Assembly (NCBI GenBank): GCA_005223075.1
Contig: NJBO01000009.1
Span: 35,629 to 99,628, forward strand
Source of the DNA: a candidate division TA06 bacterium B3_TA06
GTDB lineage: Bacteria; Hydrothermota; Tepidihabitantia; B3-TA06
Length of the DNA stretch: 64,000 bases
Direction: 5' to 3'
In this document: in pieces, positions 8,179 through 16,591 of the stretch
How the letters are laid out: every line of letters begins with the position of its first letter
How positions within the stretch are numbered: the first letter of the stretch is position 1
The notes under the pieces: model-generated
Told to the model about the DNA's origin: nothing
The model's database searches: none
The model's input: only the letters and a program-made list of their open reading frames with translations
Made by a program: the position numbers and the translations under genes

Positions 8179-10245
8179 ATGGATCTTGCTAAGCTTCGCA
8201 ACATAGGGATAGCCGCACACATAGACGCAGGTAAAACCACCACCACCGAGCGGGTGTTATACTACGCCAAGAAGATACATCGAATGGGCGAGGTGGACTC
8301 AGGCTCGGCAACCATGGACTGGATGCTGCAGGAGCGCGAGAGGGGGATAACCATAACCTCGGCGGCCACCACCGTCGGCTGGAAGGATTGCCGAATCAAC
8401 ATAATCGATACCCCTGGTCATGTGGACTTCACCATCGAGGTGGAGCGTGCCTTAAAGGTTTTGGACGGTGCGGTGGTCATATTCTGCGCGGTTGGTGGGG
8501 TCCAGCCGCAGTCGGAGACGGTATGGCACCAGGCGGATAGATACCACATTCCCAGAATCGCGTTCATAAACAAGATGGATAGGGTGGGTGCGGACTTCGA
8601 GCGGGTGATAGATATGATGTCCTCCCGCCTCCCTCAGTTCCCTGTGCCTGTGCAGATTCCCTGGGGTGCTGAGCAGGGGTTCGTGGGCGTGATAGATCTA
8701 GTGGGGTGGCGTGCCATCCGGTGGAAGGACGAGACCCTGGGGGCGGAGTACGTGATAGAGGATATTCCAGTGGAACTTATCCCACAAGCCAAGCGCTGGC
8801 GCCAGCATCTTGTGGATAAGGCAAGCGAAGCGGAGGATACCATCATCGAAGACTACATGGCTGGCCAGAAGAGCGAAAGCGCGACCCTGCGGAGGGCGTT
8901 ACGCAAGCTTACCCTGGAGAACAAGATAGTGCCCGTATTGTGCGGCTCCGCTCTAAAGAATAAGGGTGTGCAGCCTCTTCTTGATGCGGTGCTCGAGTAT
9001 CTGCCGTCACCACTTGAGGTACCGTCGGTTAAAGGTCATGATCCGGAAGATGAAGAAAAAATAGTTGTCCGGGAACCCTCACCTGATGTCCCCTTCTCGG
9101 CCCTGGTCTTCAAGCTAACCTACTCCCAGCACATGGGGCCTTTGGCGTTCACAAGGGTTTACTCGGGCAAGCTCGAGCGTGGTCAAACAATCAGAGGATT
9201 CCCGGGCGGTAAGCGTTCACGCGCCACTAAGCTCCTGCTGGTACACTCAAACCACTTCGAGGAGGTCCCCAAACTCGAGGCGGGAGAAATTGGACTGATT
9301 GCAGGATTGCGCCACGTGACCACCGGTTCCACCCTGGCCGATCAGAAGCACCCCATCGTCTATGAGCTGATGCGTTTCCCTGAGCCGGTTATCCACCAGT
9401 CGATCGAGCCGCATACCCAGGCGGACGAGGCCAAACTGGGCAAGAGTCTTGCGATCCTTGAGCTTGAGGATCCAACCTTCAAGGTGCGCAGTGATCCGGA
9501 GACCGGACAGCTTCTTGTGAGCGGGATGGGCGAGCTGCACCTGGAGATACTGGTTGATCGGCTCCAGCGTGAGTTCCGGGTACCGGTGCGGACTGGCAAG
9601 CCACAGGTCTCTTACAGGGAAACTGTAACCCAGAAGGTGGAACACTCTTCCACGTTCTCTCGTTTGATCGGACAGAAGACCCACTACGCCGGGGTCACGT
9701 TAAGACTCGAACCTTACAATAAGGGTAAGGATATAAAGATACACCTGCCACAAGAGCTGCCGCGCGAGTTCCTGGATGCGATCCGGCAGAGCCTTAATGA
9801 CTCGTTCAGTGCGGGTTCCATGCTTGGCTACCCTATAACCAACGTTCGAGTGACGGTTACCGGCGTGGACTACCGTGAAGACGAGGCCTCGGACATCGCG
9901 TTCAAGGCCGCGGCCGCCCAGGCGTTCACCGAGGCTTACCAGAAGGCCTCACCCGCCCTGCTTGAGCCTATAATGGATGTGGAGGTAATCACGCCTGAGG
10001 AGTATATGGGCGACGTGCTTGCTGACATCAGCACACGGCGAGGGAAGATAGAGGAGGTGGAAAGCATCAAGGAGCATAAGCTCATCAATGGCTTCGTGCC
10101 ACTTGCCGCGAGCTTCGGCTACGCGACGGCGCTGAGATCCTTGACCCAAGGGAGGGCCAGCTTCGCAATGCACTTCTCACACTACGAGCTCCTGCCCGAA
10201 TCCGAGCGCCGAAAGCTCTTCGACTACCTAACTTTTACCCCATAA
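8179..10245 (+). CDS. fusA: Elongation factor G (EF-G or EF-G paralogue)
   Basis: A 688-residue translational GTPase with all expected parts. The P-loop is [15 protein letters not shown], switch I contains [14 protein letters not shown]3 is [16 protein letters not shown] and G4 is NKMDR. The later EF-G domains end in a typical C-terminus ([20 protein letters not shown]). EF-G moves tRNAs and mRNA through the ribosome after peptide transfer and, with RRF, splits post-termination ribosomes. Only 6 nt separate it from the signalling gene upstream, so it appears to belong to that operon rather than to the usual rpsL-rpsG-fusA-tuf cluster. That location, and small departures from canonical switch sequences ([11 protein letters not shown]), leave open that this is a second, specialised EF-G. 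Sequence alone cannot decide between the two. Confidence 0.93.
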   Translation: MDLAKLRNIGIAAHIDAGKTTTTERVLYYAKKIHRMGEVDSGSATMDWMLQERERGITITSAATTVGWKDCRINIIDTPGHVDFTIEVERALKVLDGAVVIFCAVGGVQPQSETVWHQADRYHIPRIAFINKMDRVGADFERVIDMMSSRLPQFPVPVQIPWGAEQGFVGVIDLVGWRAIRWKDETLGAEYVIEDIPVELIPQAKRWRQHLVDKASEAEDTIIEDYMAGQKSESATLRRALRKLTLENKIVPVLCGSALKNKGVQPLLDAVLEYLPSPLEVPSVKGHDPEDEEKIVVREPSPDVPFSALVFKLTYSQHMGPLAFTRVYSGKLERGQTIRGFPGGKRSRATKLLLVHSNHFEEVPKLEAGEIGLIAGLRHVTTGSTLADQKHPIVYELMRFPEPVIHQSIEPHTQADEAKLGKSLAILELEDPTFKVRSDPETGQLLVSGMGELHLEILVDRLQREFRVPVRTGKPQVSYRETVTQKVEHSSTFSRLIGQKTHYAGVTLRLEPYNKGKDIKIHLPQELPREFLDAIRQSLNDSFSAGSMLGYPITNVRVTVTGVDYREDEASDIAFKAAAAQAFTEAYQKASPALLEPIMDVEVITPEEYMGDVLADISTRRGKIEEVESIKEHKLINGFVPLAASFGYATALRSLTQGRASFAMHFSHYELLPESERRKLFDYLTFTP

Positions 10246-10283
10246 AAACACTTCGCGATTTTACGGGGACCCCGTCTTCTCCT

Positions 10284-10334
10284 GTCATTGCGAGGAGTAC
10301 GACCCTAAGGGTCGTTATGACGAAGCAATCTCAT
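10284..10334. repeat. GTCATTGCGAG-type dispersed repeat
   Basis: Begins GTCATTGCGAGG and ends CGAAGCAATCTCAT. In between is a palindrome (ACGACCCTAAGGGTCGT). Related copies lie at about 15579-15611 (inverted), 27386-27425, 27557-27606, 27858-27895 and 60451-60488. Confidence 0.7.
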
Positions 10335-10356
10335 GGCTCTTACTGCCTTGACCTCC

Positions 10357-11616
10357 CTAGTTTTTCTGCAAGGGTTGCAGGTACTCCATAAATCCATCCA
10401 GGCTGAGTTGCGGTTCTCTGCCCTCAAGAAGGGATGCGGGAACGATGCAGATCCTGTCTGCATGACTATCCTGGGATATTCTTGCCAGCTCAACCACTTT
10501 GCCCCAAGGCACAGAGTCTTCACATGCGATAAGTACCTCCCTTTCCCTAATAGAAGGCCCAAAATCGACCAGCTTCTCTATCCATCGTCCGAGTTCATCC
10601 TGCGATAACACCGGCTCGGAGTCAAGAAAGATTGTTCCCTGGTTATCTATCTTTACGTAAGCCGCGAGGCTGGGATAGTTAGGATCAAACAAATCCAGAA
10701 GCCTCTCATACCTTATTGAGTCTTCCGCGGTAGGGAAGTGCCGCTTCGTCGACACCTTAGGTGGAAGGGATTCCTCGTATTCCACGATCTCTAAAAGATC
10801 ATCTTCAGAAAAGGAGATTGAGGAATCTTGGATGGTGTCTGATGCATGTGGAGGCTCCACCGACTCTTCCTTTGGCGGCTGTGGTGGAGGGGGTGGATTG
10901 AGCTTCTCCAGACACTTTACTGACCACATGTTAGGCCAGATCCTCACATAAATGGAGGGATGAAGGTGAGGGTCGGCGATATTCATGCGGCGTATGTAAG
11001 GGGCATCTTTGATGAAGGCGAACACCTCTCCTGCCTTCACCTCAGGGTCCACGATTAAACGAACCGCTTCCCAAGGGTCTTCATTCATCAGCTCTTCAAG
11101 CTCGGCAAGTACTCGTTCACGTGGCATGGGGAAATCCTCCACCCTCATCCTGCCCTCCGCGTCCCACTCCACCAGAAGCCCTTCAAGGAACCCCAGATCG
11201 ATGAGTAGATCAATCCACTCGTCCCAATCCTCTATAAACCACCACAGACCCTTGCCCTCTAAGATACACCTCCTGTCATAGTGACCGATGGTGTCGGCGT
11301 AGAACCTTAGTGCCTGGGTGTAAGTAAGCCCAAGCCTGCTGTATTGCTGATGGGCGTGGTTGAAATCACGGAATCGGACCCCCTCCTCCTTGCACACCAA
11401 CTTGACTCTGGTAAGCGCCTCCTTCTGATAGGTGCGTGACCAGCCCGGTTGGCATCTCTTCCCGCCAGCATAAATCCACGCCATGTGCATAACTTCCTTC
11501 TTCGCGATCGCGCGGCGTAGGCGGTAGTGCTGCTCATGGGTAACCGCCTCCTGTGCGAACCCCGCAAGCGAAAGAAGCGCCAGGGCTGCGATACTGAACA
11601 ATCTGTTCGTCTTCAT
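10357..11616 (-). CDS. Secreted protein of unknown function with ExbD/TolR-like C-terminal domain
   Basis: A 419-residue exported protein. The signal peptide (MKTNRLFSIAALALLSLAGFA) is followed by Q, the pattern shared by many exported proteins here. The N-terminal two thirds (about 25-265) are Trp-rich and unlike anything I recognise. A proline-rich linker (NPPPPPQPPKEE) follows. The last 100 residues match the periplasmic domain of ExbD/TolR: YVKIDNQGTIFLDSEPV, then LIACEDSVPWGKVVELA and ICIV. ExbD normally has one N-terminal membrane helix and transmits proton-motive force to TonB. Here the domain sits at the end of a secreted protein with no membrane anchor visible. The neighbour upstream is a cobalamin-riboswitch TonB receptor, but this gene has its own promoter (11645-11672). 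The ExbD resemblance is by pattern; function is unknown. Confidence 0.7.
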   Translation of the reverse strand: MKTNRLFSIAALALLSLAGFAQEAVTHEQHYRLRRAIAKKEVMHMAWIYAGGKRCQPGWSRTYQKEALTRVKLVCKEEGVRFRDFNHAHQQYSRLGLTYTQALRFYADTIGHYDRRCILEGKGLWWFIEDWDEWIDLLIDLGFLEGLLVEWDAEGRMRVEDFPMPRERVLAELEELMNEDPWEAVRLIVDPEVKAGEVFAFIKDAPYIRRMNIADPHLHPSIYVRIWPNMWSVKCLEKLNPPPPPQPPKEESVEPPHASDTIQDSSISFSEDDLLEIVEYEESLPPKVSTKRHFPTAEDSIRYERLLDLFDPNYPSLAAYVKIDNQGTIFLDSEPVLSQDELGRWIEKLVDFGPSIREREVLIACEDSVPWGKVVELARISQDSHADRICIVPASLLEGREPQLSLDGFMEYLQPLQKN

Positions 11617-11644
11617 TTCATCTCCTCTAGGCAGTGCTCACCCC

Positions 11645-11672
11645 AGTGTAAACATCAAACTACATTTGTCAA
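11645..11672 (-). promoter_or_regulatory. Promoter of the ExbD-like secreted protein gene
   Basis: Minus strand: TTGACA (11667-11672), 16-bp spacer, TACACT (11645-11650), 29 nt before the ATG. Confidence 0.7.
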
Positions 11673-11767
11673 GTATGCATGCTCCTTTTGTCCCAAAGCA
11701 TGTAGCGCGAACCTCCACGTGCCCTTTGGGTATCAGGTTCGCCCGGTCTGGCCTATATCTGAAGAGT

Positions 11768-11795
11768 GTTGAACGGCCTATTTAGGCCGTTCAAC
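11768..11795 (-). terminator. Stem-loop after the TonB receptor gene
   Basis: A 13-bp inverted repeat, GTTGAACGGCCTA/TAGGCCGTTCAAC, lies 11 nt after the stop codon. It is strong but not followed by a clear T-run, so it may stabilise the 3' end rather than terminate on its own. Confidence 0.5.
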
Positions 11796-11806
11796 TATCC
11801 TCTCCC

Positions 11807-13804
11807 TCAGTAGTTAATGCTCAACCCGGCGTAGAACCTTCTGGGAGCAGTTGGATAGTCGAGGTCGTTCAGCCCGCCGAAGTGTGCGGCGGTCTGATCG
11901 TTGGTAAGATTCTTCACACCGATCTTGACAGTAAGGAGATTAAACAGCTTCTGGGAGACGGTGGCATCGAGTTTCAGGGAAGGCCTTATGATCTTTTCGA
12001 TCACCCCGATCTCAGGATAGGTCGAGTAGTCCGGGTAGTAGTTGATGCGCTCACCGGTCCATGCGACAGCGGTTTCGATCTTACCCCCCTGCCAGGCGTG
12101 GATTGCAACGTCTCCTTTCAGGATAAGCGGCGGGATGAACGCGGCCTGACGCTCGACCGTGTCCACCTCGGTCTCTGTGCCGCTGGAGTAGGTAAGGATA
12201 GTACGTGTTTCTGTGGCATGGTTGTAGGCAAGACCCAGGGAACCGGAGAAAAGACCTTCTGCCACTTGCCAGGATGAAGACAGCTCTCCGCCCCAGATCG
12301 TCACCCGATCCAGGTTCTCAGGCCGCCAGATACCACCCTCGAAAGGCAGCCAGGAGATCATATCCGTTATATCCTTCCACGAGCCCGCAGCGCTTAACTT
12401 AAGGAACCGGAACGGCCTGGCATCAGCTGAGAGCACAAAACTCTGAGAGCGCTCAGGCACCAGATCGGGATTGCCTTGCGAGTACTCGTCTGCAGGCCAG
12501 AACAGGTCGTTCAGGGTGGGGGCACGGAACGATCGCCCGTAAGCCGCGGCTATCTTGAGCTTTTCCGGGATGGGAACCACGCTCAACCCCAACTCGGGTG
12601 AGAAGAAGCTCTCGTTACGGTCTGAAAGATCCAGTCGTGCCGCGGCGCTGGGGGTAAAGACACCCAGTTCGGCCAGTAGCTCGGTCCAGATGCCGAGGTG
12701 GGAATCGTCGGCGTCCCAGGAATAATCCCAGATGACGGTATCGGCTGCAGAGTCGGTATAGATACCTCTGACCTGTAGCATCTCCTTCTCAATCGAGAGT
12801 CCGCCGGCAAGCCTGAACCGCCGGGCAAGCTGTGCCGAAAGCTGCAGATCACCGCCTAGCCGAAGGTCGTCGTATTGGTTGTTTACAAGTTCGGTATACG
12901 AACCTTCCCCCCACCGCCCTTGACGCGGCCAATCGTAGATAAAATCCTGGTTCACCGCGTATAGGTTCAGGTAGCCGGAGAAGGCTTGCTTTCCGAACGA
13001 GGTTTTCAGATTCCCGCGCATGAGCTTGTCGGCCTGGCGGTCGTAAAGGGAGTAAACCAGGGAATCGCCGAAGATCGGCGGCACGAAGGCGGTATCTGAT
13101 GTGTCAGGTGCAGGTCCTGGCACACCCATCTGGCGCCAGGTATAGGCGGTGTTGAGTTCGATGTTGAATGCATCGGTGGGAGCGATCCAGAATCCTACCC
13201 CCCCACTATACCGCATTACATCGTCGTTGTGCCGGAATCCAGGATTGGTAAGGTAGGAACCGGTAACACGTGCTCCCAGTATTCCCCAATTGATTGCTCC
13301 TCGTGCACTGGTGTTCATGCCCCACTGATCGGTGGCTGTAAAACGCGCAGCAAGCCCATCCTTCTTCGATGGAATAACGTTTACCACGCCTCCGATGGCT
13401 GCAGACCCGTAAAGCGCGGATAGGGGACCCTTAACGATCTCCACCCGGTCGCCAGGTGCCATAGGAATAAGGGAGAGATCTATCACCCCGTCGCGCCGGG
13501 AGTTCATGTGTACGCCGTTGTAAAGCACCAGTACTCTGGATGCCAGGATTCCACCCAGGATTGGAAAGGCGGAGTGTCCCTCATAACCGTATGATCGCAC
13601 GTCTGCAGATACGCTTTGTGCAAGAACATCGGTGAGGTCGGTGACCTCGTCTTCTTCTACTACTAAGACCTCCACCGGCCATGGTGAGAGTTCGGCAGGA
13701 AGTGAGAGCCTGGTTGCGGTGACGATAACCTCGGGCATCTCGTAGACCGGCAGCTCGTCGGGCTGGGCAAAAAGCGCCAGACTGATAGCAAGGGCCTTGA
13801 CCAT
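11807..13804 (-). CDS. TonB-dependent outer-membrane receptor, BtuB-like (vitamin B12 uptake)
   Basis: A 665-residue receptor. A short signal peptide (MVKALAISLALFA, then Q) is followed by a TonB-box-like stretch (PEVIVTATRLS). The plug domain includes VLVLYNGVHMNS, GDRVEIVKGPLSALYGSAA and IGGVVNVI. The rest is a beta-barrel ending in an aromatic residue (FYAGLSINY). The plug motifs, overall length and cobalamin riboswitch in the leader together make cobalamin or a corrinoid the likely substrate. I start at the ATG at 13804, which has GGAGG six bases upstream. A longer in-frame start at 13906 would run through the riboswitch and give a non-signal N-terminus. No periplasmic BtuF or BtuCD genes lie nearby. 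It is transcribed from its own promoter at 14075-14103. Confidence 0.92.
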   Translation of the reverse strand: MVKALAISLALFAQPDELPVYEMPEVIVTATRLSLPAELSPWPVEVLVVEEDEVTDLTDVLAQSVSADVRSYGYEGHSAFPILGGILASRVLVLYNGVHMNSRRDGVIDLSLIPMAPGDRVEIVKGPLSALYGSAAIGGVVNVIPSKKDGLAARFTATDQWGMNTSARGAINWGILGARVTGSYLTNPGFRHNDDVMRYSGGVGFWIAPTDAFNIELNTAYTWRQMGVPGPAPDTSDTAFVPPIFGDSLVYSLYDRQADKLMRGNLKTSFGKQAFSGYLNLYAVNQDFIYDWPRQGRWGEGSYTELVNNQYDDLRLGGDLQLSAQLARRFRLAGGLSIEKEMLQVRGIYTDSAADTVIWDYSWDADDSHLGIWTELLAELGVFTPSAAARLDLSDRNESFFSPELGLSVVPIPEKLKIAAAYGRSFRAPTLNDLFWPADEYSQGNPDLVPERSQSFVLSADARPFRFLKLSAAGSWKDITDMISWLPFEGGIWRPENLDRVTIWGGELSSSWQVAEGLFSGSLGLAYNHATETRTILTYSSGTETEVDTVERQAAFIPPLILKGDVAIHAWQGGKIETAVAWTGERINYYPDYSTYPEIGVIEKIIRPSLKLDATVSQKLFNLLTVKIGVKNLTNDQTAAHFGGLNDLDYPTAPRRFYAGLSINY

Positions 13805-13876
13805 ATAAGCCTCCAAGTTGTGACCGTTAGGAAAACCACACGCCCATCCTGGCCCGGGATGCTCGTGCGGGGTCTT

Positions 13877-14066
13877 GGCGGATAGGTCTCCTGGCTTACG
13901 GATCATTCTTCGCCTCCAGCCTTCCCATCCTCAAGGCTTAAACCTCGATTTTAGGACAGTGGCTACGACTGTTGAAGTCGTTTCGGAGGCTCAGTCCCCG
14001 ATCACAGTGGCGGCACCGCGGCCGATTCTCACGGCCTTCCCTGACTTCCGCCGTCTAGTCCAAATT
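13877..14066 (-). promoter_or_regulatory. Cobalamin riboswitch
   Basis: Read on the minus strand, the leader contains the hallmark elements of a cobalamin (B12) riboswitch in order: GGGAAGGCCGTGAGAATC, GGTGCCGCCACTGTGATCG, a second CCACTGT, GGGAAGGCTGGAGGCGAAG, and the B12 box AAGCCAGGAGACCTATCC at 13882-13899. It lies between the promoter (TSS near 14068) and the receptor ATG (13804). When it binds adenosyl- or related cobalamin, this class normally shuts off expression of uptake genes. Confidence 0.93.
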
Positions 14067-14074
14067 GTTATGAA

Positions 14075-14103
14075 ATAATAAGAGATTTGAGGGCGTTTGT
14101 CAA
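14075..14103 (-). promoter_or_regulatory. Promoter of the riboswitch-receptor transcript
   Basis: Minus strand: TTGACA (14098-14103), 17-bp spacer, TATTAT (14075-14080). Transcription should start near 14068, just ahead of the riboswitch. Confidence 0.8.
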
Positions 14104-14125
14104 GTAAAATGGCCCGAAAAACCTG

Positions 14126-14153
14126 CGGGCCGACCTAAAGGTCGGCCCCTACG
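14126..14153. repeat. GTAGGGGCCGAC-type palindrome
   Basis: CGGGCCGACC/GGTCGGCCC inverted repeat flanked by CTACG. Relatives are at 15786-15813, 27693-27729, 27969-28005, about 28014-28062, 52875-52900, 54658-54683 and 56933-56958. Confidence 0.7.
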
Positions 14154-14175
14154 GAGTTAGTCAAGATTATGCACC

Positions 14176-14203
14176 TTGACATCTTTCATTCTTTGACTAT
14201 ACT
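14176..14203 (+). promoter_or_regulatory. Promoter of the Fic gene
   Basis: TTGACA (14176-14181), 16-bp spacer, TATACT (14198-14203). The expected leader of about 105 nt contains the GACA array. Confidence 0.75.
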
Positions 14204-14204
14204 T

Positions 14205-14338
14205 TGGACATGGGTGTGGACACAAATCTAGACATTTTTAACAAAAATTGCTCATTAAGTCAAGTAAATAGGTGATTTCTTTGTGACATATCGTTGGACA
14301 TCTTAGGAGACATTTATGAGGACATACGAGAGGACACA
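14205..14338. repeat. GACA array with exact 12-bp period, spanning leader and start codon of the Fic gene
   Basis: GACA occurs at 14207, 14219 and 14231, then at 14285, 14297, 14309, 14321 and 14333, every step within a block being exactly 12 bp. The unit is roughly NNN[G/A/T]GACA[T/C]NNN. A near match (GACT) at 14195 extends the first block. The second block covers the ribosome site and the first codons (ATG at 14316). Confidence 0.7.
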
Positions 14339-15491
14339 TCCCTGGATAAAATTCAGCCTGGATTTGCATCAGGCTGATCATAAGCTTTGGCTGGCACTTG
14401 GTGAGGTACAAGCCAAATGTGAGTATCTGGCCGGTTTGCCTTTGCAGCCAGCAACAGCTGGTAGACTTCACAAGATTTATTTAGCTAAGGGGGCATTGGC
14501 TACCACAGCTATTGAGGGTAATACCCTATCTGAAGAAGAGGCTTTGAAACTGGTTGATGGAGAGTTGACGCTTCCACCTTCCAAGAAGTATCTCGCTCAA
14601 GAAGTAAAGAACATTATCCAAGCTTGCAATTTGCTCTCTGAGGAGTTGTTGGTCGGAAAGGATACTGACGACCTTTGTATTGATAAAATCAAAGGGTATA
14701 ACCGACTTGTTCTTAAAGACCTTGAGCTGGCAGAGGAAGTCATACCTGGAGAAATACGAGACTACCCAGTGGTGGTCGCTCGGTATCAAGGAGCACCTCT
14801 CGGAGATTGCGAATATCTTTTAAAACGTCTGTGCGATTTTCTTAACGAGGAAAGATTTCGTGCTCCCAAAGGCGACGAAATAGTCTTTGGATTAATCAGG
14901 GCGGTACTTGCTCATCTGTATTTGGCTTGGATCCATCCTTTCGGTGACGGCAATGGACGAACAGCCAGACTGATGGAGTTTCAGATTCTACTTGCCGCTG
15001 GAGCGCCAACATTGGCGGTTCACTTATTGAGTAATCACTATAATCTCACCCGCAATGAGTATTACAGGCAATTGGATCAAGCTTCTCAATCAGGTGGTGA
15101 AGTCTTTCCGTTCATTAAATATGCAGTCCGCGGGTTCTTAGATGGTTTAAACGAACAGATGCAGGTTATTCAGATACAGGTCTTGGACGTATCCTGGAGA
15201 GACTACATCCATGGAGCATTCAAAGACAAGCCTGGTGATGTGGCGAGGCGACGTCGTCATCTGGCGCTGGACCTCTCTTACAAGGAAGAACCTGTGCCTG
15301 TGTCAGAGATTCGACATATCAGTCCCCGCTTAGCCGAAGCTTATGCGGGAAAGACTGCCAAGACAATCACAAGAGACGTAAACGCACTTGTTGAAATGGA
15401 TCTTGTAGAGCCAACCCCAAAGGGTATACGAGCGAAGCGTGAGAAGATGCTGGCGTTCCTCCCTAAGCGAAGGACTGACTCCGTTGAATAA
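14316..15491 (+). CDS. Fic-family protein with N-terminal inhibitory helix and C-terminal winged helix
   Basis: A 391-residue protein with the complete Fic catalytic motif HPFGDGNGRTAR (about residues 207-218). Fic enzymes usually transfer AMP, or another phosphate-containing group, onto target hydroxyls. The N-terminal region carries TTAIEGN (63-69), which fits the [S/T]xxxE[G/N] inhibitory helix of self-inhibited Fic proteins. Residues from about 290 onward look like a winged-helix region (DVARRRRHLALDLSYKEE, ITRDVNALVEMDLVEPTP), a common layout for Fic proteins that also bind DNA. It stands alone with its own promoter, flanked by dispersed repeats, and is AT-richer than its neighbours, which suggests an accessory gene. 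The GACA array over its leader could be its operator. Target unknown. Confidence 0.88.
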   Translation: MRTYERTHPWIKFSLDLHQADHKLWLALGEVQAKCEYLAGLPLQPATAGRLHKIYLAKGALATTAIEGNTLSEEEALKLVDGELTLPPSKKYLAQEVKNIIQACNLLSEELLVGKDTDDLCIDKIKGYNRLVLKDLELAEEVIPGEIRDYPVVVARYQGAPLGDCEYLLKRLCDFLNEERFRAPKGDEIVFGLIRAVLAHLYLAWIHPFGDGNGRTARLMEFQILLAAGAPTLAVHLLSNHYNLTRNEYYRQLDQASQSGGEVFPFIKYAVRGFLDGLNEQMQVIQIQVLDVSWRDYIHGAFKDKPGDVARRRRHLALDLSYKEEPVPVSEIRHISPRLAEAYAGKTAKTITRDVNALVEMDLVEPTPKGIRAKREKMLAFLPKRRTDSVE

Positions 15492-15785
15492 AGTGCATCA
15501 TATCCAAACGGGCAAGAGTGTTCGTTCTACATCTCCCTGAACAATCAGATTAACTAAGGCGCATTCCCTTCGGGAATAGATCGCCGCGTCGCTGTGCTCC
15601 TCGCGATGACGTTAACTATGGGCATGTAGCACAGGCTCAGCGTGCCCCGGTCGGGTACATCTGCGGAAAGAATTTAAATGAGGCAACCGATACCTGTTTA
15701 CTCCGTCACCGTCGTCCTTCGGTCAAGTGAATTCTTATATGAGGCAACAGGGCCCTCCGCACTTGATGGGGAGGTGGGGGGTAAT

Positions 15786-15813
15786 CGTAGGGGCCGACCT
15801 TCAGGTCGGCCCG
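15786..15813. repeat. GTAGGGGCCGAC-type palindrome
   Basis: CGTAGGGGCCGACC then GGTCGGCCCGC; same family as 14126-14153. Confidence 0.7.
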
Positions 15814-15844
15814 CAACCCTTGACACCACCGTTGAATGGTTGTC

Positions 15845-15872
15845 TTGACATACTCACCACCGAAGATAGAAT
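15845..15872 (+). promoter_or_regulatory. Promoter of the DUF3800 gene (near-leaderless)
   Basis: TTGACA (15845-15850), 16-bp spacer, TAGAAT (15867-15872). The ATG is only 8 nt after the -10 box and no ribosome site precedes it. Confidence 0.7.
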
Positions 15873-15880
15873 AACAAACA

Positions 15881-16585
15881 ATGCCACATAGATTTACTTT
15901 TGAAGTCTATTGCGACGAAAGCCGTCAGGACCTTCTCAGCTCCCAGTCTCCTGGTCCCTATAGATATACATTAATTGGAGGCGTATGGCTACCCGCCCAA
16001 ATGCGGCAAGAGATCAAGGAAAAGATATTAGCAATTAAAAGGGATTTCCGATTCAACCGAGAGATTAAATGGAAGGATGTAGCCCCGTCGAGTTTGCCTT
16101 TCTTCGAGGACCTTATCGATCTTTTCTTCGCCAAGGGGGAAGAATTTGGCTTCAGGTGTATAGTTGTTGACAGCACCAAATTCGACTTAAAAAGATTCCA
16201 TGAAGAGGATGCCGAGCTTGGTTTTTATAAGCTCTACTACCAATTGCTCAAAAACGGATTCCATCCTGGATTTGCCTACAGGGTTTTTTTAGATTACAAG
16301 ATTAACAGGCTTCCCAGCAGGGTTAAAGTCTTGGAGAAAGTTCTAAAGAACGCATGTCCTGAGGTTGAATCCATTGAGCTTCAGGCCCTTCCTTCGGCAG
16401 AGGTCGTATTGATTCAACTGGCCGATGTTCTTCTGGGAGCTACCGGATACAAGCTGCACCTTCTCAAAACGAGCAGAGCAAAGTTAGCTATCGTTGAACG
16501 AATAGAGCGCCATCTGGGGCGTGAGATAAAACCTACGAGCCGAGAAGAAAAGAAGTTCAACGTCTTCAAAATCCGGTTACGGTGA
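15881..16585 (+). CDS. DUF3800-family protein
   Basis: A 234-residue protein matching the DUF3800 layout. It has an early acidic strand (FEVYCDESRQD), the glycine strand YTLIGGVWLP, EIKWKDV, a central aromatic strand (RVFLDYKIN) and the C-terminal IQLADVLLGATGYKL. The spaced acidic residues (D and E in CDES, E in EIKW, D in LDYK, D in LADV) look like a metal site of the RNase H-like fold proposed for this family. Members often sit in defence or mobile regions, but biochemical function is poorly defined. Its mRNA is probably leaderless. The next gene follows after 6 nt, so the two form an operon. The region is AT-rich and flanked by repeats, which suggests an accessory insertion. Confidence 0.75.
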   Translation: MPHRFTFEVYCDESRQDLLSSQSPGPYRYTLIGGVWLPAQMRQEIKEKILAIKRDFRFNREIKWKDVAPSSLPFFEDLIDLFFAKGEEFGFRCIVVDSTKFDLKRFHEEDAELGFYKLYYQLLKNGFHPGFAYRVFLDYKINRLPSRVKVLEKVLKNACPEVESIELQALPSAEVVLIQLADVLLGATGYKLHLLKTSRAKLAIVERIERHLGREIKPTSREEKKFNVFKIRLR

Positions 16586-16591
16586 TCTCCG

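Larger units (their letters stand above)
15492..15880. other. Repeat-bearing intergenic region
   Basis: This 389-bp stretch has no credible gene. It holds a small hairpin of the AGATCGC family (about 15561-15587), an inverted copy of the GTCATTGCGAG repeat (15579-15611), a GCATGTAGC...CGTGCCC element (about 15621-15650) also seen near 11697, and the palindrome at 15786-15813. It ends in the promoter of the next gene. Confidence 0.6.

Noticed and set aside
13805..13906. N-terminal extension of the TonB receptor
   Set aside because: It would translate part of the cobalamin riboswitch, and the ATG at 13804 has both a ribosome site and a proper signal peptide.
14195..14338. CRISPR array at the GACA repeats
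   Set aside because: Units are only 12 bp with 4-6 conserved bases; no spacers of CRISPR length and no cas genes.
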